A DNA stretch of 38,119 nucleotides from Gammaproteobacteria bacterium (GTDB lineage: Bacteria; Pseudomonadota; Gammaproteobacteria; Methylococcales; Methylomonadaceae), in NCBI GenBank assembly GCA_016874115.1, contig VGVA01000010.1:1-38119 (forward strand), given 5' to 3'. Under the pieces are notes generated by a model. That model saw only the letters and a program-made list of their open reading frames with translations, searched no databases and had not been told where the DNA came from. Below, piece after piece: positions 7,653 through 17,172 of this stretch (position 1 is the stretch's first letter; the number at the start of each line of letters is the position of its first letter). Position numbers and translations under genes: made by a program.

Positions 7653-9258
7653 TTTGTTTGGATTTAAAGGCAAGATATCCAATAAACAAGCCCAATGCCG
7701 CCAGAATCAGTCCAACCAGGATCGATCCGAAACTCGATTGCTGGGTGCTTTGTTCTACAGCACCCGCCTTGGCATTGGTTTTGACGGCCGCCGCTTCCCG
7801 CAGGCGGGTATCTTCGTCCATAATCTCGGCGTAATCCGCCATTAATTCAGACCAGCCTTCGGTATAGGTATAGCCGCCCGGATTGGCGTGGAAAATTCCT
7901 TTGTAATGTTTAATCACATCGTGTTCCCACATATTGGCGTATACCCGTTCGACATGGCTCGGATTGTTGCCTTTCGCCCAGAATAATTGGAAAAAGCCGC
8001 CTGCTTCATCTTTTTCCGGCTTCGGCGGCGCAGGTCTATTTGTGCTTTGGCCTGTCAATAATCCATCTTTAAACAGATCATTAATCACCTTTTTTGCTTC
8101 CTGTTCTACTTTCAGACCTTGGATGGTGCCTTTGTCGGCGGTGTCCAAATAAGCCTTCGCAAAGCTTTCGGAATGGCATAAGGTACAGGTTTGCAGCCAA
8201 GCTTGCTTACGCTCCTCAAACCAGGGATGGTTTAGATTGTCTGCAATTTTCGGTGTAGGATTGAATGCCCAGCGGACTTTACGCACCAGATTATGAGAAA
8301 ACTCGCCATGATATTCAAAATGGCACAACTGGCAGGTCGGCGCTGTGTAATTGCCCTTGGTTAGAGCCTCTTTCAGCGGCGCTTCAAAATTCCACTGTTT
8401 TTTGCCCATCGTCAGGAATTGCGTACCGTGCTTGGACAACATAAAATTTTCAAACTCATTGTGGTCTACGCCGTTATGGCAAGTAGCGCATGCTTCCGGT
8501 TGCCGGGCTTCCGCTACCGAGAATGAATGCCGGGTATGGCAGCCGTCGCATTTGTTTTGCTGATAATGGCAGGAGTCGCAACCTTGCGCGACTTCCCGTT
8601 CCGGCATGGCCGCCCAGACTGCATTCTCCACATTCGCTTGCCAGTCGACCGCATGCGACGGATGGCCTTTATCCCATTGTTTTTGCGGCCATTCTTGTTC
8701 TTTTTCCGACTCAGCCTCGGCAAATTCCTGCTGATGGCAGGTGCCGCAAGCCGCCCGATCCGGCATGATTAATTCTTTACTGTGATCCATGGTCTGTTTA
8801 CCGGCGCCGGCATGGCAATCGATACAACCGACCTGCTCTAACTGTTTACCGTCTTCAAGTAACCCCAGTTTCCGTAAATTGTTTTCAATTTCCGCTAACT
8901 TGGCTTTTTTATAAGCACGCACATCGCCGTCAGGCAAATTTCGGATCGCCGACATGTTGCTGTGTACGCTATTCTTCCAGGCATGAAAGGCTCCCGGCGT
9001 GGTCGCCTGATGACATCCGACGCAGTTTTCCTGGCTAAATTCGCCTTGAACCGTTTGTGGCGGTTTATAGAAATCTTTCGGATTCCAATATTTTTGGATG
9101 GGTATAGGCTGCCAAAAATCGCCATGACTGCCTTTGCCCGGATGGGTTTTATAGTAGTTATCTTTAACTTTGGCAAAATCGGCTTGTTCGGCCAAAACAA
9201 ATTGACCATTAATGAAGAACAGCACTGAAGCCAATACAGTCAGGAAGGCAGCTTTCAT
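7642..9258 (-). CDS. haoA: Hydroxylamine dehydrogenase, octaheme cytochrome c HaoA
   Basis: A 538-residue exported protein with signal peptide (cleavage near residue 23, LAEQ). It has exactly eight CxxCH heme sites, starting at residues 79, 145, 171, 227, 237, 257, 309 and 358, as in the HAO family. The fourth would carry the P460 catalytic heme. Y463/Y465 lie in the region where the family's cross-linking tyrosine is found (position inferred). HAO oxidises hydroxylamine. In methanotrophs it removes hydroxylamine formed when methane monooxygenase attacks ammonia. A hydrophobic segment at ~510-531 followed by lysines predicts a membrane anchor. A -10-like TATAAT lies at 9294-9299, and AGGTAA precedes the ATG. 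Confidence 0.93.
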   Translation of the reverse strand: MKAAFLTVLASVLFFINGQFVLAEQADFAKVKDNYYKTHPGKGSHGDFWQPIPIQKYWNPKDFYKPPQTVQGEFSQENCVGCHQATTPGAFHAWKNSVHSNMSAIRNLPDGDVRAYKKAKLAEIENNLRKLGLLEDGKQLEQVGCIDCHAGAGKQTMDHSKELIMPDRAACGTCHQQEFAEAESEKEQEWPQKQWDKGHPSHAVDWQANVENAVWAAMPEREVAQGCDSCHYQQNKCDGCHTRHSFSVAEARQPEACATCHNGVDHNEFENFMLSKHGTQFLTMGKKQWNFEAPLKEALTKGNYTAPTCQLCHFEYHGEFSHNLVRKVRWAFNPTPKIADNLNHPWFEERKQAWLQTCTLCHSESFAKAYLDTADKGTIQGLKVEQEAKKVINDLFKDGLLTGQSTNRPAPPKPEKDEAGGFFQLFWAKGNNPSHVERVYANMWEHDVIKHYKGIFHANPGGYTYTEGWSELMADYAEIMDEDTRLREAAAVKTNAKAGAVEQSTQQSSFGSILVGLILAALGLFIGYLAFKSKQNAD

Positions 9259-9371
9259 ATCGATTACCTATGATTAATGTCGTAGTCGTATTTATTATAT
9301 CGATTCACTACTATAAGCGATACACATTTTTTGTTATTTTTGTTTTGGTAAAGATTAGTCGAATAAGGCGA

Positions 9372-9632
9372 TTACTCATCGTCAGGCTCCCGGACAGGCC
9401 GTACTGCCGAATGCAACAACGCTAACTCTTCCGCCAGCGTATTGTCCGGCAAAGCTATACCGGCACGGTGGTACCAATAAGCCGCATTGCCAAAATCGCC
9501 TTCAATCCAGTGCAGATAACCGTGAATACGGCAGGACAGAGGATCCGAGTAATCTTGTATTAATCGATGAGCAGCATCCCAGTCGTCGTTATTAATATGA
9601 TCTAACGCTTGCTGATAGATTCGTTTCATCAT
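9372..9632 (-). CDS. Small helical repeat-like protein of unknown function
   Basis: An 86-residue, acidic, probably cytoplasmic protein with no signal peptide or membrane segment. The pattern ALDHINNDDWDAAHRLIQD followed by IEGDFGNAAYWYHRAG resembles one and a half tetratricopeptide-type helical pairs, so protein binding is a fair guess. I do not recognise a named family. It lies between glnA and haoA on the same strand. The glnA terminator separates it from glnA, and it could share a transcript with haoAB or stand alone. The start is an ATG-ATG pair with weak ribosome-binding signal. Confidence 0.7.
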   Translation of the reverse strand: MMKRIYQQALDHINNDDWDAAHRLIQDYSDPLSCRIHGYLHWIEGDFGNAAYWYHRAGIALPDNTLAEELALLHSAVRPVREPDDE

Positions 9633-9723
9633 CGCCCGACTTCCGATTAATTATCTTTCTGCGATGGATTGTACACCCGGAATACGAAGTTGAAACCAAC
9701 TTCAAAAATTGCGGGCAATAAAA

Positions 9724-9751
9724 AACCCCGCACCATTAATAGTGCGGGGTT
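9724..9751 (-). terminator. Rho-independent terminator of glnA
   Basis: AACCCCGCAC at 9724-9733 pairs with GTGCGGGGTT at 9742-9751. On the minus strand the stem is followed by a run of T, just after the glnA stop codon. The loop contains the ATTAAT hexamer. Confidence 0.88.
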
Positions 9752-9777
9752 CCAGTTTTACTGCTTTGTTATCGTTA

Positions 9778-11187
9778 TTATAAGCTGTAGTACATATCGT
9801 ATTCGACCGGATGTGTGCTCATGCGCAGACGAGTAACTTCGGCCATTTTCAGGTCGATGTAGCCGTCGATCGCATCGTCGGTGAATACGCCGCCTTTTTT
9901 CAAGAACTCACGGTCTGCATCCAGCGCTGCCAAAGCTTGGTCGAAAGCGTGGCAAACTTGCGGGATGGCTTTTTCTTCTTCTGGCGGCAGGTCGTACAAA
10001 TCTTTGTCCATCGCTTCGCCCGGATGAATTTTATTTTGAATACCATCTAAACCAGCCATTAACATGGCGGAGAATGCCAGGTAAGGGTTTGCTGTGGAAT
10101 CCGGGAAACGCACTTCAATCCGGCGACCTTTCGGGTTGCTGATGAAAGGAATACGGATAGAAGCCGAACGGTTGCGTGCTGAGTAAGCCAGCATAACTGG
10201 CGCTTCAAAACCCGGCACCAGACGCTTGTAGCTGTTGGTAGAGGCGTTGGTGAAGGCGTTCAGGGCGCGGGCGTGCTTAATGATACCCCCGATGTAGTAC
10301 AACGCGGTTTCAGACAGGCCGCCGTAGAGGTCGCCAGAGAACAGGTTAGTGCCGCCATTGGCGATGGATTGGTGCACGTGCATACCGTTGCCGTTGTCGC
10401 CGACCAGCGGTTTCGGCATAAAGGTTGCCGTTTTGCCGTATGCGTGCGCAATGTTGGCAACGACATATTTCAGCATTAATACTTCATCGGCTTTTTTAAC
10501 CAAAGTATTGAATTTTACGCCGATTTCACATTGACCCGCCGTTGCGACTTCATGGTGATGCACTTCAGTCGCCAAACCCATTTCGTCAAGTGTAGAACAC
10601 ATGGCGGAACGCATGTCTTGCAAAGAATCGACCGGCGGCACGGGGAAATAACCGCCTTTTACGCCTGGACGATGGCCGATGTTACCGTCTGGGTAAACTT
10701 TTTCCGAGTTCCAGCCGGCTTCTTCGGAGTCTACTTTGTAGAATGAACCGCTCATGTCGGCGCCCCAGCGGACGTCGTCGAAAATGAAAAATTCGTTTTC
10801 CGGGCCGAAATAGGCAGTATCGGCTAAACCAGTTGATTTAAGATAGGCTTCGGCGCGTTTGGCAATGGAACGCGGGTCGCGCTCATAACCTTGCATGTCT
10901 TTTGGTTCGATGATATCGCAACGCAAGATCAGGGTTTTTTCGTCATAGAACGGATCCATCACGGCGGTAGATGCTTCTGGCATCAAAATCATGTCGGATT
11001 CATTAATATGCTTCCAACCGGCAATGGAAGAACCGTCAAACATTTTTCCGTATTCGAAAGTGTCTTCATCGATTGCGCTGGCGGGAAAAGTTACGTGCTG
11101 TTCTTTGCCGCGGGTATCGCAGAACCGAAAATCGACGTATTTAACGTCGTTTTCCTTCATCATTTTTAATACATTTGCTGCTGACAT
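9778..11187 (-). CDS. glnA: Glutamine synthetase, type I
   Basis: A 469-residue GSI-beta enzyme that makes glutamine from glutamate, ammonia and ATP as a cytoplasmic dodecamer. Visible landmarks are the latch-like [13 protein letters not shown], the metal and glutamate-binding [10 protein letters not shown], the ATP-site block [10 protein letters not shown], the flap region [13 protein letters not shown] and the adenylylation tyrosine in DLYDLPPEE near residue 398. That last feature implies control by an adenylyltransferase. AGGAGA sits eight bases before the ATG. The upstream divergent region holds two NtrC dyads about 31 bases apart, close to the E. coli glnA enhancer layout. I could not find a convincing -24/-12 element. 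Confidence 0.97.
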   Translation of the reverse strand: MSAANVLKMMKENDVKYVDFRFCDTRGKEQHVTFPASAIDEDTFEYGKMFDGSSIAGWKHINESDMILMPEASTAVMDPFYDEKTLILRCDIIEPKDMQGYERDPRSIAKRAEAYLKSTGLADTAYFGPENEFFIFDDVRWGADMSGSFYKVDSEEAGWNSEKVYPDGNIGHRPGVKGGYFPVPPVDSLQDMRSAMCSTLDEMGLATEVHHHEVATAGQCEIGVKFNTLVKKADEVLMLKYVVANIAHAYGKTATFMPKPLVGDNGNGMHVHQSIANGGTNLFSGDLYGGLSETALYYIGGIIKHARALNAFTNASTNSYKRLVPGFEAPVMLAYSARNRSASIRIPFISNPKGRRIEVRFPDSTANPYLAFSAMLMAGLDGIQNKIHPGEAMDKDLYDLPPEEEKAIPQVCHAFDQALAALDADREFLKKGGVFTDDAIDGYIDLKMAEVTRLRMSTHPVEYDMYYSL

Positions 11188-11325
11188 TTATATTGTCTCC
11201 TGGATGTTATATTCTGTGTTTAAGGCCAAACTGGGTAAAGATAACATTTTTTTTGTTGACTTTGCCACTAAAAAAAACAACGTGTTGAAAACCTCTGGCA
11301 GCATTAATTAAGCAATTTATTAATT

Positions 11326-11373
11326 CATGCCAAATTGGTGCGTTTTTTCTCTATATTGCACTATTTTTGTGCA
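11326..11373. promoter_or_regulatory. Pair of NtrC-binding sites between glnA and the porin gene
   Basis: TGCACTATTTTTGTGCA at 11357-11373 is a symmetric 17-base NtrC dyad. CATGCCAAATTGGTGCG at 11326-11342 (CGCACCAATTTGGCATG on the glnA strand) is a second good match. Their centres are about 31 bases apart, three helical turns. They lie ~140-190 bases before glnA and directly upstream of the porin promoter candidate, so they could serve either gene. Confidence 0.65.
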
Positions 11374-11386
11374 AACTTTTTGATGC

Positions 11387-11415
11387 TTGCCGTAAAGTCC
11401 TTACTGATTCATAAT
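11387..11415 (+). promoter_or_regulatory. Candidate sigma-70 promoter of the porin gene
   Basis: TTGCCG at 11387-11392 and CATAAT at 11410-11415 are separated by 17 bases and match the -35 and -10 consensus at 4 and 5 of 6 positions. Transcription would start about 35 bases before the ATG at 11456. The NtrC dyad at 11357-11373 lies immediately upstream of the -35. Confidence 0.45.
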
Positions 11416-11455
11416 TAACTGCCCTTGTCTTTAAAGTAAAATAAGAGGAAATATT

Positions 11456-12808
11456 ATGAATATCAATAAAAACCACCGAAACCTATGTATTGGCATTGCC
11501 TTAACGCTACCTGTCTTGGCGGCTATGGAAACGGCTCACGGTAAAAGCCTAACGGAAGCCACTACTTTGTTAGAAGCCGCCGGAGACCCCAATGAAAGCA
11601 GCTTTATGAAAGGCAATAATCTCCGCATTGGCGGCTGGGCGAATGCCGGTATTACCTATAATGCGGCAGCACCGGATAACGGCTTTAACGGACCGGTAAC
11701 TTTCGGCGACCGCGAAGGCGAGTTTCAGTTGAATCAATTGAACTTGTTCGTGCAACGCACAGTAGCAACCGAAGGCAATTCTTTCGATTTGGGCGGACGT
11801 TTCGATGTGATGTTCGGCACCGACGCCATTTTTACCCAAGCTTACGGCGTACCGGCTTACGACGTCAATACCGCCCGCGCATTACGCAGAAATCACTGGG
11901 ATTTGAATTTGCTCGGCGGCAGAGACAATCGTTTTTACGATCTGGCGATCCCGCAAGCCTATCTGGAGGCATATATTCCTATAGGCAACGGTTTAAACGT
12001 AAAAGCGGGCCATTTTTATACTCCGATCGGTTACGAAACCGTGCCCGCGCCGGATAACTTTTTCTATACCCATGCCTACACCATGCAGTACGGTGAACCT
12101 TTTACGCATACCGGCGTTATGGGCAATTACACCGTCGACGACAACTGGGCAGTGATGGGCGGCGTCGTAACCGGCAGCGCGACCGGCGGCTGGGACGGCG
12201 GCTGGGACAAGCATCTGGGAAATTGGGCAGGATTAATGGGTGCAACTTGGACAAGTCCTGATAAAAATACTTCAGTCAACGTTAGCGGCACTTACGGTGG
12301 CACTTCCGAGCAAAGCTCCAAAGACTGGGCCATGTACAGTATCGTCGCCAAACACAACATAACCGAAAAAATGCATTTAATGGTGCAACACGATCATGGT
12401 TTTGCCGACGGCACCTTTGATTTTGCCACCAACAGGGCAAACGCAATCGATGCGGAATGGTACGGCGTGAACACGCATTTAACCTACGATGTCATGGACA
12501 ATTTAACCGCCGGCGTACGCGGCGAGTGGTTCCGCGACCAAAACGGTTTCAGGGTTTGCTCGCCCGGACGCGTCTACGCGGCTACGTATGACGCCAACAG
12601 CGTTACCGGAAGCTACGCTGCGAATTTCCTGTCCAGTTGTTCGGCAGCCAGTTATTACGCTGTAACCGCCGGTGTTAACTGGAAGCCGCTGAAATGGTTA
12701 AATATCAGGCCGAATGTCCGCTACGATTGGGCTGACGGCGCGCGGCCTTTCGGCAACAACAAGCAAGATCAGTTTTTGTTCTCAACCGACATGAATATCG
12801 GTTTTTAA
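11456..12808 (+). CDS. Putative beta-barrel porin-2 (OmpL-like, bbp2) family protein
   Basis: A 450-residue outer-membrane protein with a signal peptide (hydrophobic residues ~10-22). Most of the chain is alternating short strands rich in Gly, Asn, Tyr and Trp, and it ends in FSTDMNIGF with a terminal Phe, the usual barrel-assembly signal. The features fit the bbp2/OmpL-like family of predicted porins; the substrate is unknown. It starts after AGAGGAA, five bases before the ATG, diverges from glnA, and shares an intergenic region with two NtrC dyads. It is also upstream of glnK1-amtB1. This makes a nitrogen-related porin an attractive inference. A UUCG-loop terminator follows. Confidence 0.8.
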   Translation: MNINKNHRNLCIGIALTLPVLAAMETAHGKSLTEATTLLEAAGDPNESSFMKGNNLRIGGWANAGITYNAAAPDNGFNGPVTFGDREGEFQLNQLNLFVQRTVATEGNSFDLGGRFDVMFGTDAIFTQAYGVPAYDVNTARALRRNHWDLNLLGGRDNRFYDLAIPQAYLEAYIPIGNGLNVKAGHFYTPIGYETVPAPDNFFYTHAYTMQYGEPFTHTGVMGNYTVDDNWAVMGGVVTGSATGGWDGGWDKHLGNWAGLMGATWTSPDKNTSVNVSGTYGGTSEQSSKDWAMYSIVAKHNITEKMHLMVQHDHGFADGTFDFATNRANAIDAEWYGVNTHLTYDVMDNLTAGVRGEWFRDQNGFRVCSPGRVYAATYDANSVTGSYAANFLSSCSAASYYAVTAGVNWKPLKWLNIRPNVRYDWADGARPFGNNKQDQFLFSTDMNIGF

Positions 12809-12843
12809 TGTAATCGTCTGACCTACTTCGCTTAAATTTCAGC

Positions 12844-12869
12844 AAATGCGCCTTCGGGCGCATTTTTTT
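12844..12869 (+). terminator. Rho-independent terminator of the porin gene
   Basis: AAATGCGCC and GGCGCATTT form a nine-base-pair stem (12844-12865) capped by a TTCG tetraloop and followed by a run of T. The rest of 12870-13303 holds the glnK1 promoter elements described separately and no gene. Confidence 0.92.
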
Positions 12870-13080
12870 GTTTTATAGATCCACATAAAACGGTACTGGT
12901 TTTGTTTAACAGCGACCTTTTCTCCATTAATAAATATTTCGATTTTGCTGTTGCGATTTAGGCAAGTATTCATCGATCGATTAACGTTGATGAAATTATT
13001 CGAATTTTCCGCTCATTAATAAAATTAACGCCCCGCTTTATCTTACTTCCAACGAAAATTTATCGATAACGGCTACTTGG

Positions 13081-13097
13081 AGCACTGTTTTAATGCG
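13081..13097 (+). promoter_or_regulatory. NtrC-like dyad upstream of glnK1
   Basis: AGCACTGTTTTAATGCG keeps GCACT and TA-TGC of the NtrC consensus in the right 17-base frame, with mismatches at the outer bases and one inner base. Its centre is about 129 bases before the predicted sigma-54 start. Half-sites GGTGCA (13125-13130) and TGCACT (13154-13159) lie between. Confidence 0.5.
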
Positions 13098-13190
13098 TCT
13101 TGATTTTCCGTCCACCCCTTTTTGGTGCATTGATGTCGCCTACCGCTTCCTGCTGCACTGTAAGCCCGCTGATTTTATGGCAATATGAAA

Positions 13191-13207
13191 TTGGCATAGT
13201 CCATGCT
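13191..13207 (+). promoter_or_regulatory. Candidate sigma-54 promoter of glnK1-amtB1
   Basis: TTGGCATAGTCCATGCT matches the -24 element TTGGCA exactly and has the -12 GC at the required ten-base spacing from GG, followed by T. Transcription would start near 13218, giving a leader of about 85 bases. glnK-amtB operons are classic NtrC/sigma-54 targets, which supports the reading. Confidence 0.65.
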
Positions 13208-13288
13208 TGTTAATCATTGAGATCTTATTTTTGCACCAGTTCGTCTAATGGAATGAGTACGAAATGGCCGGTAAATTCAGCAATATGA

Positions 13289-13642
<354 letters not shown>

Positions 13643-13652
13643 GGGAATGGTT

Positions 13653-15065
13653 ATGATAAGTAAATTTTCAGGTTTGGTAAAAACAGTCTGTATGTTGTCC
13701 TTGTTGGGTATATCTCAATATGCGGCAGCGGAAGAAGCGGCGGCTGCAGTTACACAAACCATTAATAAAGGCGATACCGCCTGGATGATCGTCGCAACCG
13801 TCCTGGTGATTTTGATGGTGATTCCTGGTCTAGCCTTGTTTTATGGCGGCATGGTACGCGCTAAAAACATGTTGTCGGTCTTAATGCAAGTGTTCATTAT
13901 TTTTTCGATGATGGCGCTGTTATGGGCTATTTACGGTTATAGCGTGGCGTTTACCGAAGGTAACGCCTTTTTCGGCGGCCTAAGCAAAGTCTTTCTAAAA
14001 GGCATTACGCCAGAATCCATGGCGGCTACCTTCAGCAAAGGGGCTTATGTACCGGAATATCTTTATGTTGCCTTCCAGTTAACCTTTGCCGCTATTACCC
14101 CGGCGTTAATCATCGGCGCATTTGCCGAGCGGGTTAAGTTTTCCGCCGTGCTGGCTTTTATGTTGCTGTGGTTTACCTTTGCTTATCTGCCGATGGCTCA
14201 CATGGTCTGGTACTGGGCAGGGCCTGACGCCTATACCGATGCGCAGGCAGGCGAAGCCGCTGCCGCCACTGCCGGTTTCCTGTTCCAAAAAGGCACACTG
14301 GATTTTGCAGGTGGTACGGTGGTGCATATTAATGCCGGTATTGCCGGCCTGGTCGGTTGTTTGATGATCGGCAAACGTATCGGTTTCAGAAAGGAATCTT
14401 TAGCACCGAACAGCGTTACCATGACCATGATTGGGGCGTCGCTGTTGTGGGTGGGCTGGTTCGGTTTTAATGTCGGCTCTAACTTGGAAGCCAACGGACT
14501 GGCGGCATTGGTGTTCGTTAATACCTTATTAGCCAGTGCGGCGGCAACCTTATCCTGGATGTGCGCGGAATGGCTTATGCGCGGCAAACCCAGCATGTTG
14601 GGCGGCGCTTCCGGCGCTATCGCCGGGCTGGTGGCAATCACCCCCGCTTGCGGATGGGCGGGACCGATGGGAGCAATTGGCTTAGGTCTTTTCGTGGGCG
14701 CAATCTGTTTCTGGAGTGTCACCGGCTTAAAAAGCAAGCTGGGTTATGACGACTCTCTCGACGCTTTTGGCGTACACGGTATCGGCGGCATGTTCGGCGC
14801 GGTCGGCACGGCGTTTGTCGCCAATCCGGCTTTGGGCGGTACCGGCGTGTGGGATTATGTCTCCAACGGCGTGGCGGAATTCAATCTCGGCGCGCAAATC
14901 GTCAGCCAGCTGTGGGGCGTAGGCACCTGTATCGTTTGGTCGGGCGTTGTTTCGTATCTTGCCTTTAAGGTGGTCGACGTATTAATCGGCTTAAGAGTCA
15001 GTGAAGATGTGGAACGAGAAGGCCTGGATATTTGCGAACACGGCGAAACGGCTTACCACATTTAG
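13653..15065 (+). CDS. amtB: Ammonium transporter AmtB (copy 1)
   Basis: About 470 residues: a signal-peptide-like N-terminus cut near AAAEEA, then eleven predicted membrane helices of the Amt/Rh family. The pore twin-histidine residues lie in GGTVVHINAG and DAFGVHGIGG. Recruitment-site landmarks HMVWYW and LDFAGG are present. Between them is a ~20-residue insertion (AGPDAYTDAQAGEAAAATAG) absent from the second AmtB, probably a periplasmic loop. I chose the ATG at 13653 because GAGGGA sits seven bases before it; the ATG at 13647 is too close to that site. The protein carries ammonium across the inner membrane and is gated by GlnK1. Confidence 0.95.
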   Translation: MISKFSGLVKTVCMLSLLGISQYAAAEEAAAAVTQTINKGDTAWMIVATVLVILMVIPGLALFYGGMVRAKNMLSVLMQVFIIFSMMALLWAIYGYSVAFTEGNAFFGGLSKVFLKGITPESMAATFSKGAYVPEYLYVAFQLTFAAITPALIIGAFAERVKFSAVLAFMLLWFTFAYLPMAHMVWYWAGPDAYTDAQAGEAAAATAGFLFQKGTLDFAGGTVVHINAGIAGLVGCLMIGKRIGFRKESLAPNSVTMTMIGASLLWVGWFGFNVGSNLEANGLAALVFVNTLLASAAATLSWMCAEWLMRGKPSMLGGASGAIAGLVAITPACGWAGPMGAIGLGLFVGAICFWSVTGLKSKLGYDDSLDAFGVHGIGGMFGAVGTAFVANPALGGTGVWDYVSNGVAEFNLGAQIVSQLWGVGTCIVWSGVVSYLAFKVVDVLIGLRVSEDVEREGLDICEHGETAYHI

Positions 15066-15078
15066 TTAAATGCAACGA

Positions 15079-15131
15079 ACTAAACCCTCTGGCTGGAGCG
15101 TATCTCCACACCGGAGGGTTTAGTATTTTTT
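15079..15131 (+). terminator. Rho-independent terminator after amtB1
   Basis: ACTAAACCCTCTGG at 15079-15092 pairs with CCGGAGGGTTTAGT at 15111-15124 (14 pairs including one G-T), followed by a T-rich tract. It separates the two glnK-amtB units. Confidence 0.92.
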
Positions 15132-15213
15132 TATCTTAACACAACGGAATTTTAACAAGTGAAGCGTTTAATCATCTTCATGACCGTCAACTTTTCAAGT
15201 TGTATGTTAGTGA

Positions 15214-15609
<396 letters not shown>

Positions 15610-15647
15610 TCGGACGCCCTGCTAACGGTGCCCAGGAACAATTAATA

Positions 15648-16943
15648 ATGATAAAAAACAACTTTAAACACACGAGCTACTTCTTTTTGCTGTTTTTACC
15701 GGAACTCTGTTTGGGCGCCGAATTGAATCAGGCCAACACGGCGTGGATATTGACTTCCACCGCGTTAGTGCTGTTCATGACCATTCCCGGTCTTTCCTTA
15801 TTTTACGCCGGACTGGTGCGCAGTAAAAACGTGTTATCGGTATTAATGCAATGCTTTGCGATTACCTGCTTGGTTTCACTGCTGTGGCTGGCCGGAGCTT
15901 ATAGTTTTATTTTTGCCGACGGCGGAGACCTACAAAAATTTTTAGGCGGCGCCAGCAAGGCCTTTTTACCTGGCCTTGGTACAGATGCCTTAACGGGCGA
16001 TATCCCCGAAACTGTCTACTTTATGTTTCAAATGACGTTTGCCATCATCACCCCGGCATTAATCATCGGTGCTTTTGCTGAACGCATGAAGTTTTCCGCT
16101 ATGTTGTGGTTCAGCGGCTTGTGGCTGTGCTTGGTCTACGTACCGGTATGCCATTGGATTTGGGGCGGCGGCTGGCTGGCCGAGTTAGGCGCGATGGATT
16201 TTGCTGGCGGCATTGTTATCCATATTAATGCCGGTGTTGCCGCGCTGGTGTCAGCCTTGGTTATCGGTCGTCGTAAAGGTTTTCCCACGACCGCCATGCC
16301 ACCGCACAACATGACAATGGTGGTGACCGGCGCGGGCATGTTATGGGTCGGGTGGTACGGCTTCAACGCTGGCAGCGCCTTGACATCCGATGGACGCGCC
16401 GGTATGGCTATGCTGGTTACCCACATTGGCGCTGCCGCCGGCGCATTAACCTGGATGACGATAGAATGGATTAAATTCGGTAAACCCAGCGTACTGGGTA
16501 TCGTCACCGGTATGGTGGCCGGACTTGGCACCATAACCCCGGCTTCCGGCTTTGTCGGGCCGCTGGGCGGATTGATTATTGGCGTAGTTGCCGGTGTGCT
16601 GTGTTTTTTCGCCACCCAATTCGTAAAGCGCAAATTAATCATCGACGACTCTCTCGATGTTTTTCCCGTTCACGGGATCGGCGGCATCACCGGCTCGTTA
16701 TTAACCGGCGTATTTGCCGATAGCGCCTTAGGCGGCTTAGGTTTGAAAGAAGGCGTCACCATTATGGATCAGGTCGGTGTCCAAGCCTTGGCAATTGTAG
16801 CAACCATTGCGTGGAGCGCCGTTTTTACTTACGCCATCCTGAAAATACTGCAACTTAGCATCGGTCTTCGCGTTACCTCAGACGAAGAAGTACAAGGTCT
16901 GGATCAGGTGTTGCATGAAGAAACAGGGTATTTAGACATTTAG
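15648..16943 (+). CDS. amtB: Ammonium transporter AmtB (copy 2)
   Basis: A 431-residue Amt protein with a signal-like N-terminus (cut near LGAEL) and eleven predicted helices. Pore residues occur in GGIVIHINAG and DVFPVHGIGG, and CHWIWGGGW marks the external recruitment region. It lacks the ~20-residue periplasmic insertion of AmtB1, and differs from it enough to suggest an old duplication. It starts 38 bases after glnK2 with a weak AGGAAC ribosome site. It may have a different ammonium affinity from AmtB1, but the sequence alone does not show this. Confidence 0.95.
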   Translation: MIKNNFKHTSYFFLLFLPELCLGAELNQANTAWILTSTALVLFMTIPGLSLFYAGLVRSKNVLSVLMQCFAITCLVSLLWLAGAYSFIFADGGDLQKFLGGASKAFLPGLGTDALTGDIPETVYFMFQMTFAIITPALIIGAFAERMKFSAMLWFSGLWLCLVYVPVCHWIWGGGWLAELGAMDFAGGIVIHINAGVAALVSALVIGRRKGFPTTAMPPHNMTMVVTGAGMLWVGWYGFNAGSALTSDGRAGMAMLVTHIGAAAGALTWMTIEWIKFGKPSVLGIVTGMVAGLGTITPASGFVGPLGGLIIGVVAGVLCFFATQFVKRKLIIDDSLDVFPVHGIGGITGSLLTGVFADSALGGLGLKEGVTIMDQVGVQALAIVATIAWSAVFTYAILKILQLSIGLRVTSDEEVQGLDQVLHEETGYLDI

Positions 16944-17093
16944 GGGCGTTCTCATTTAATCCAGATAAGATGCTGGCTAGGTACAGCATTGTCAGGTTTT
17001 ACCGATGCTGTTAGCTTGAACGTGGTTAAAATATTATAAACGGGGCAATATGCCACGTCCGGCGAGAAATGAGAAAACATCATAGCGCGAAAA

Positions 17094-17149
17094 CCGTTCA
17101 CCCTTCGACAGGGCTTGTTGCGAGCTTGTCGAATATTCAGGGCGAACGG
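17094..17149. repeat. REP-like palindrome between convergent amtB2 and leuA
   Basis: CCGTTCACCCT at 17094-17104 pairs with AGGGCGAACGG at 17139-17149 (one mismatch), and an inner pair TCGACA/TGTCGA extends the fold. The left arm and the GCTTGTCGA core belong to a palindrome type common in proteobacterial spacers. TTTTTT follows on the plus side, so it may also end amtB2 transcription. The rest of 16944-17172 shows no gene. Confidence 0.65.
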
Positions 17150-17172
17150 GCTTTTTTGCCTTGTTCTTATAA

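Noticed and set aside
11188-11325. Sigma-54 promoter for glnA
   Set aside because: Every GG on the glnA strand (for example in TTTGGCATG, GTGGCAAAG and TTTGGCCTT) lacks a GC ten bases downstream, so I did not annotate one despite the NtrC dyads.
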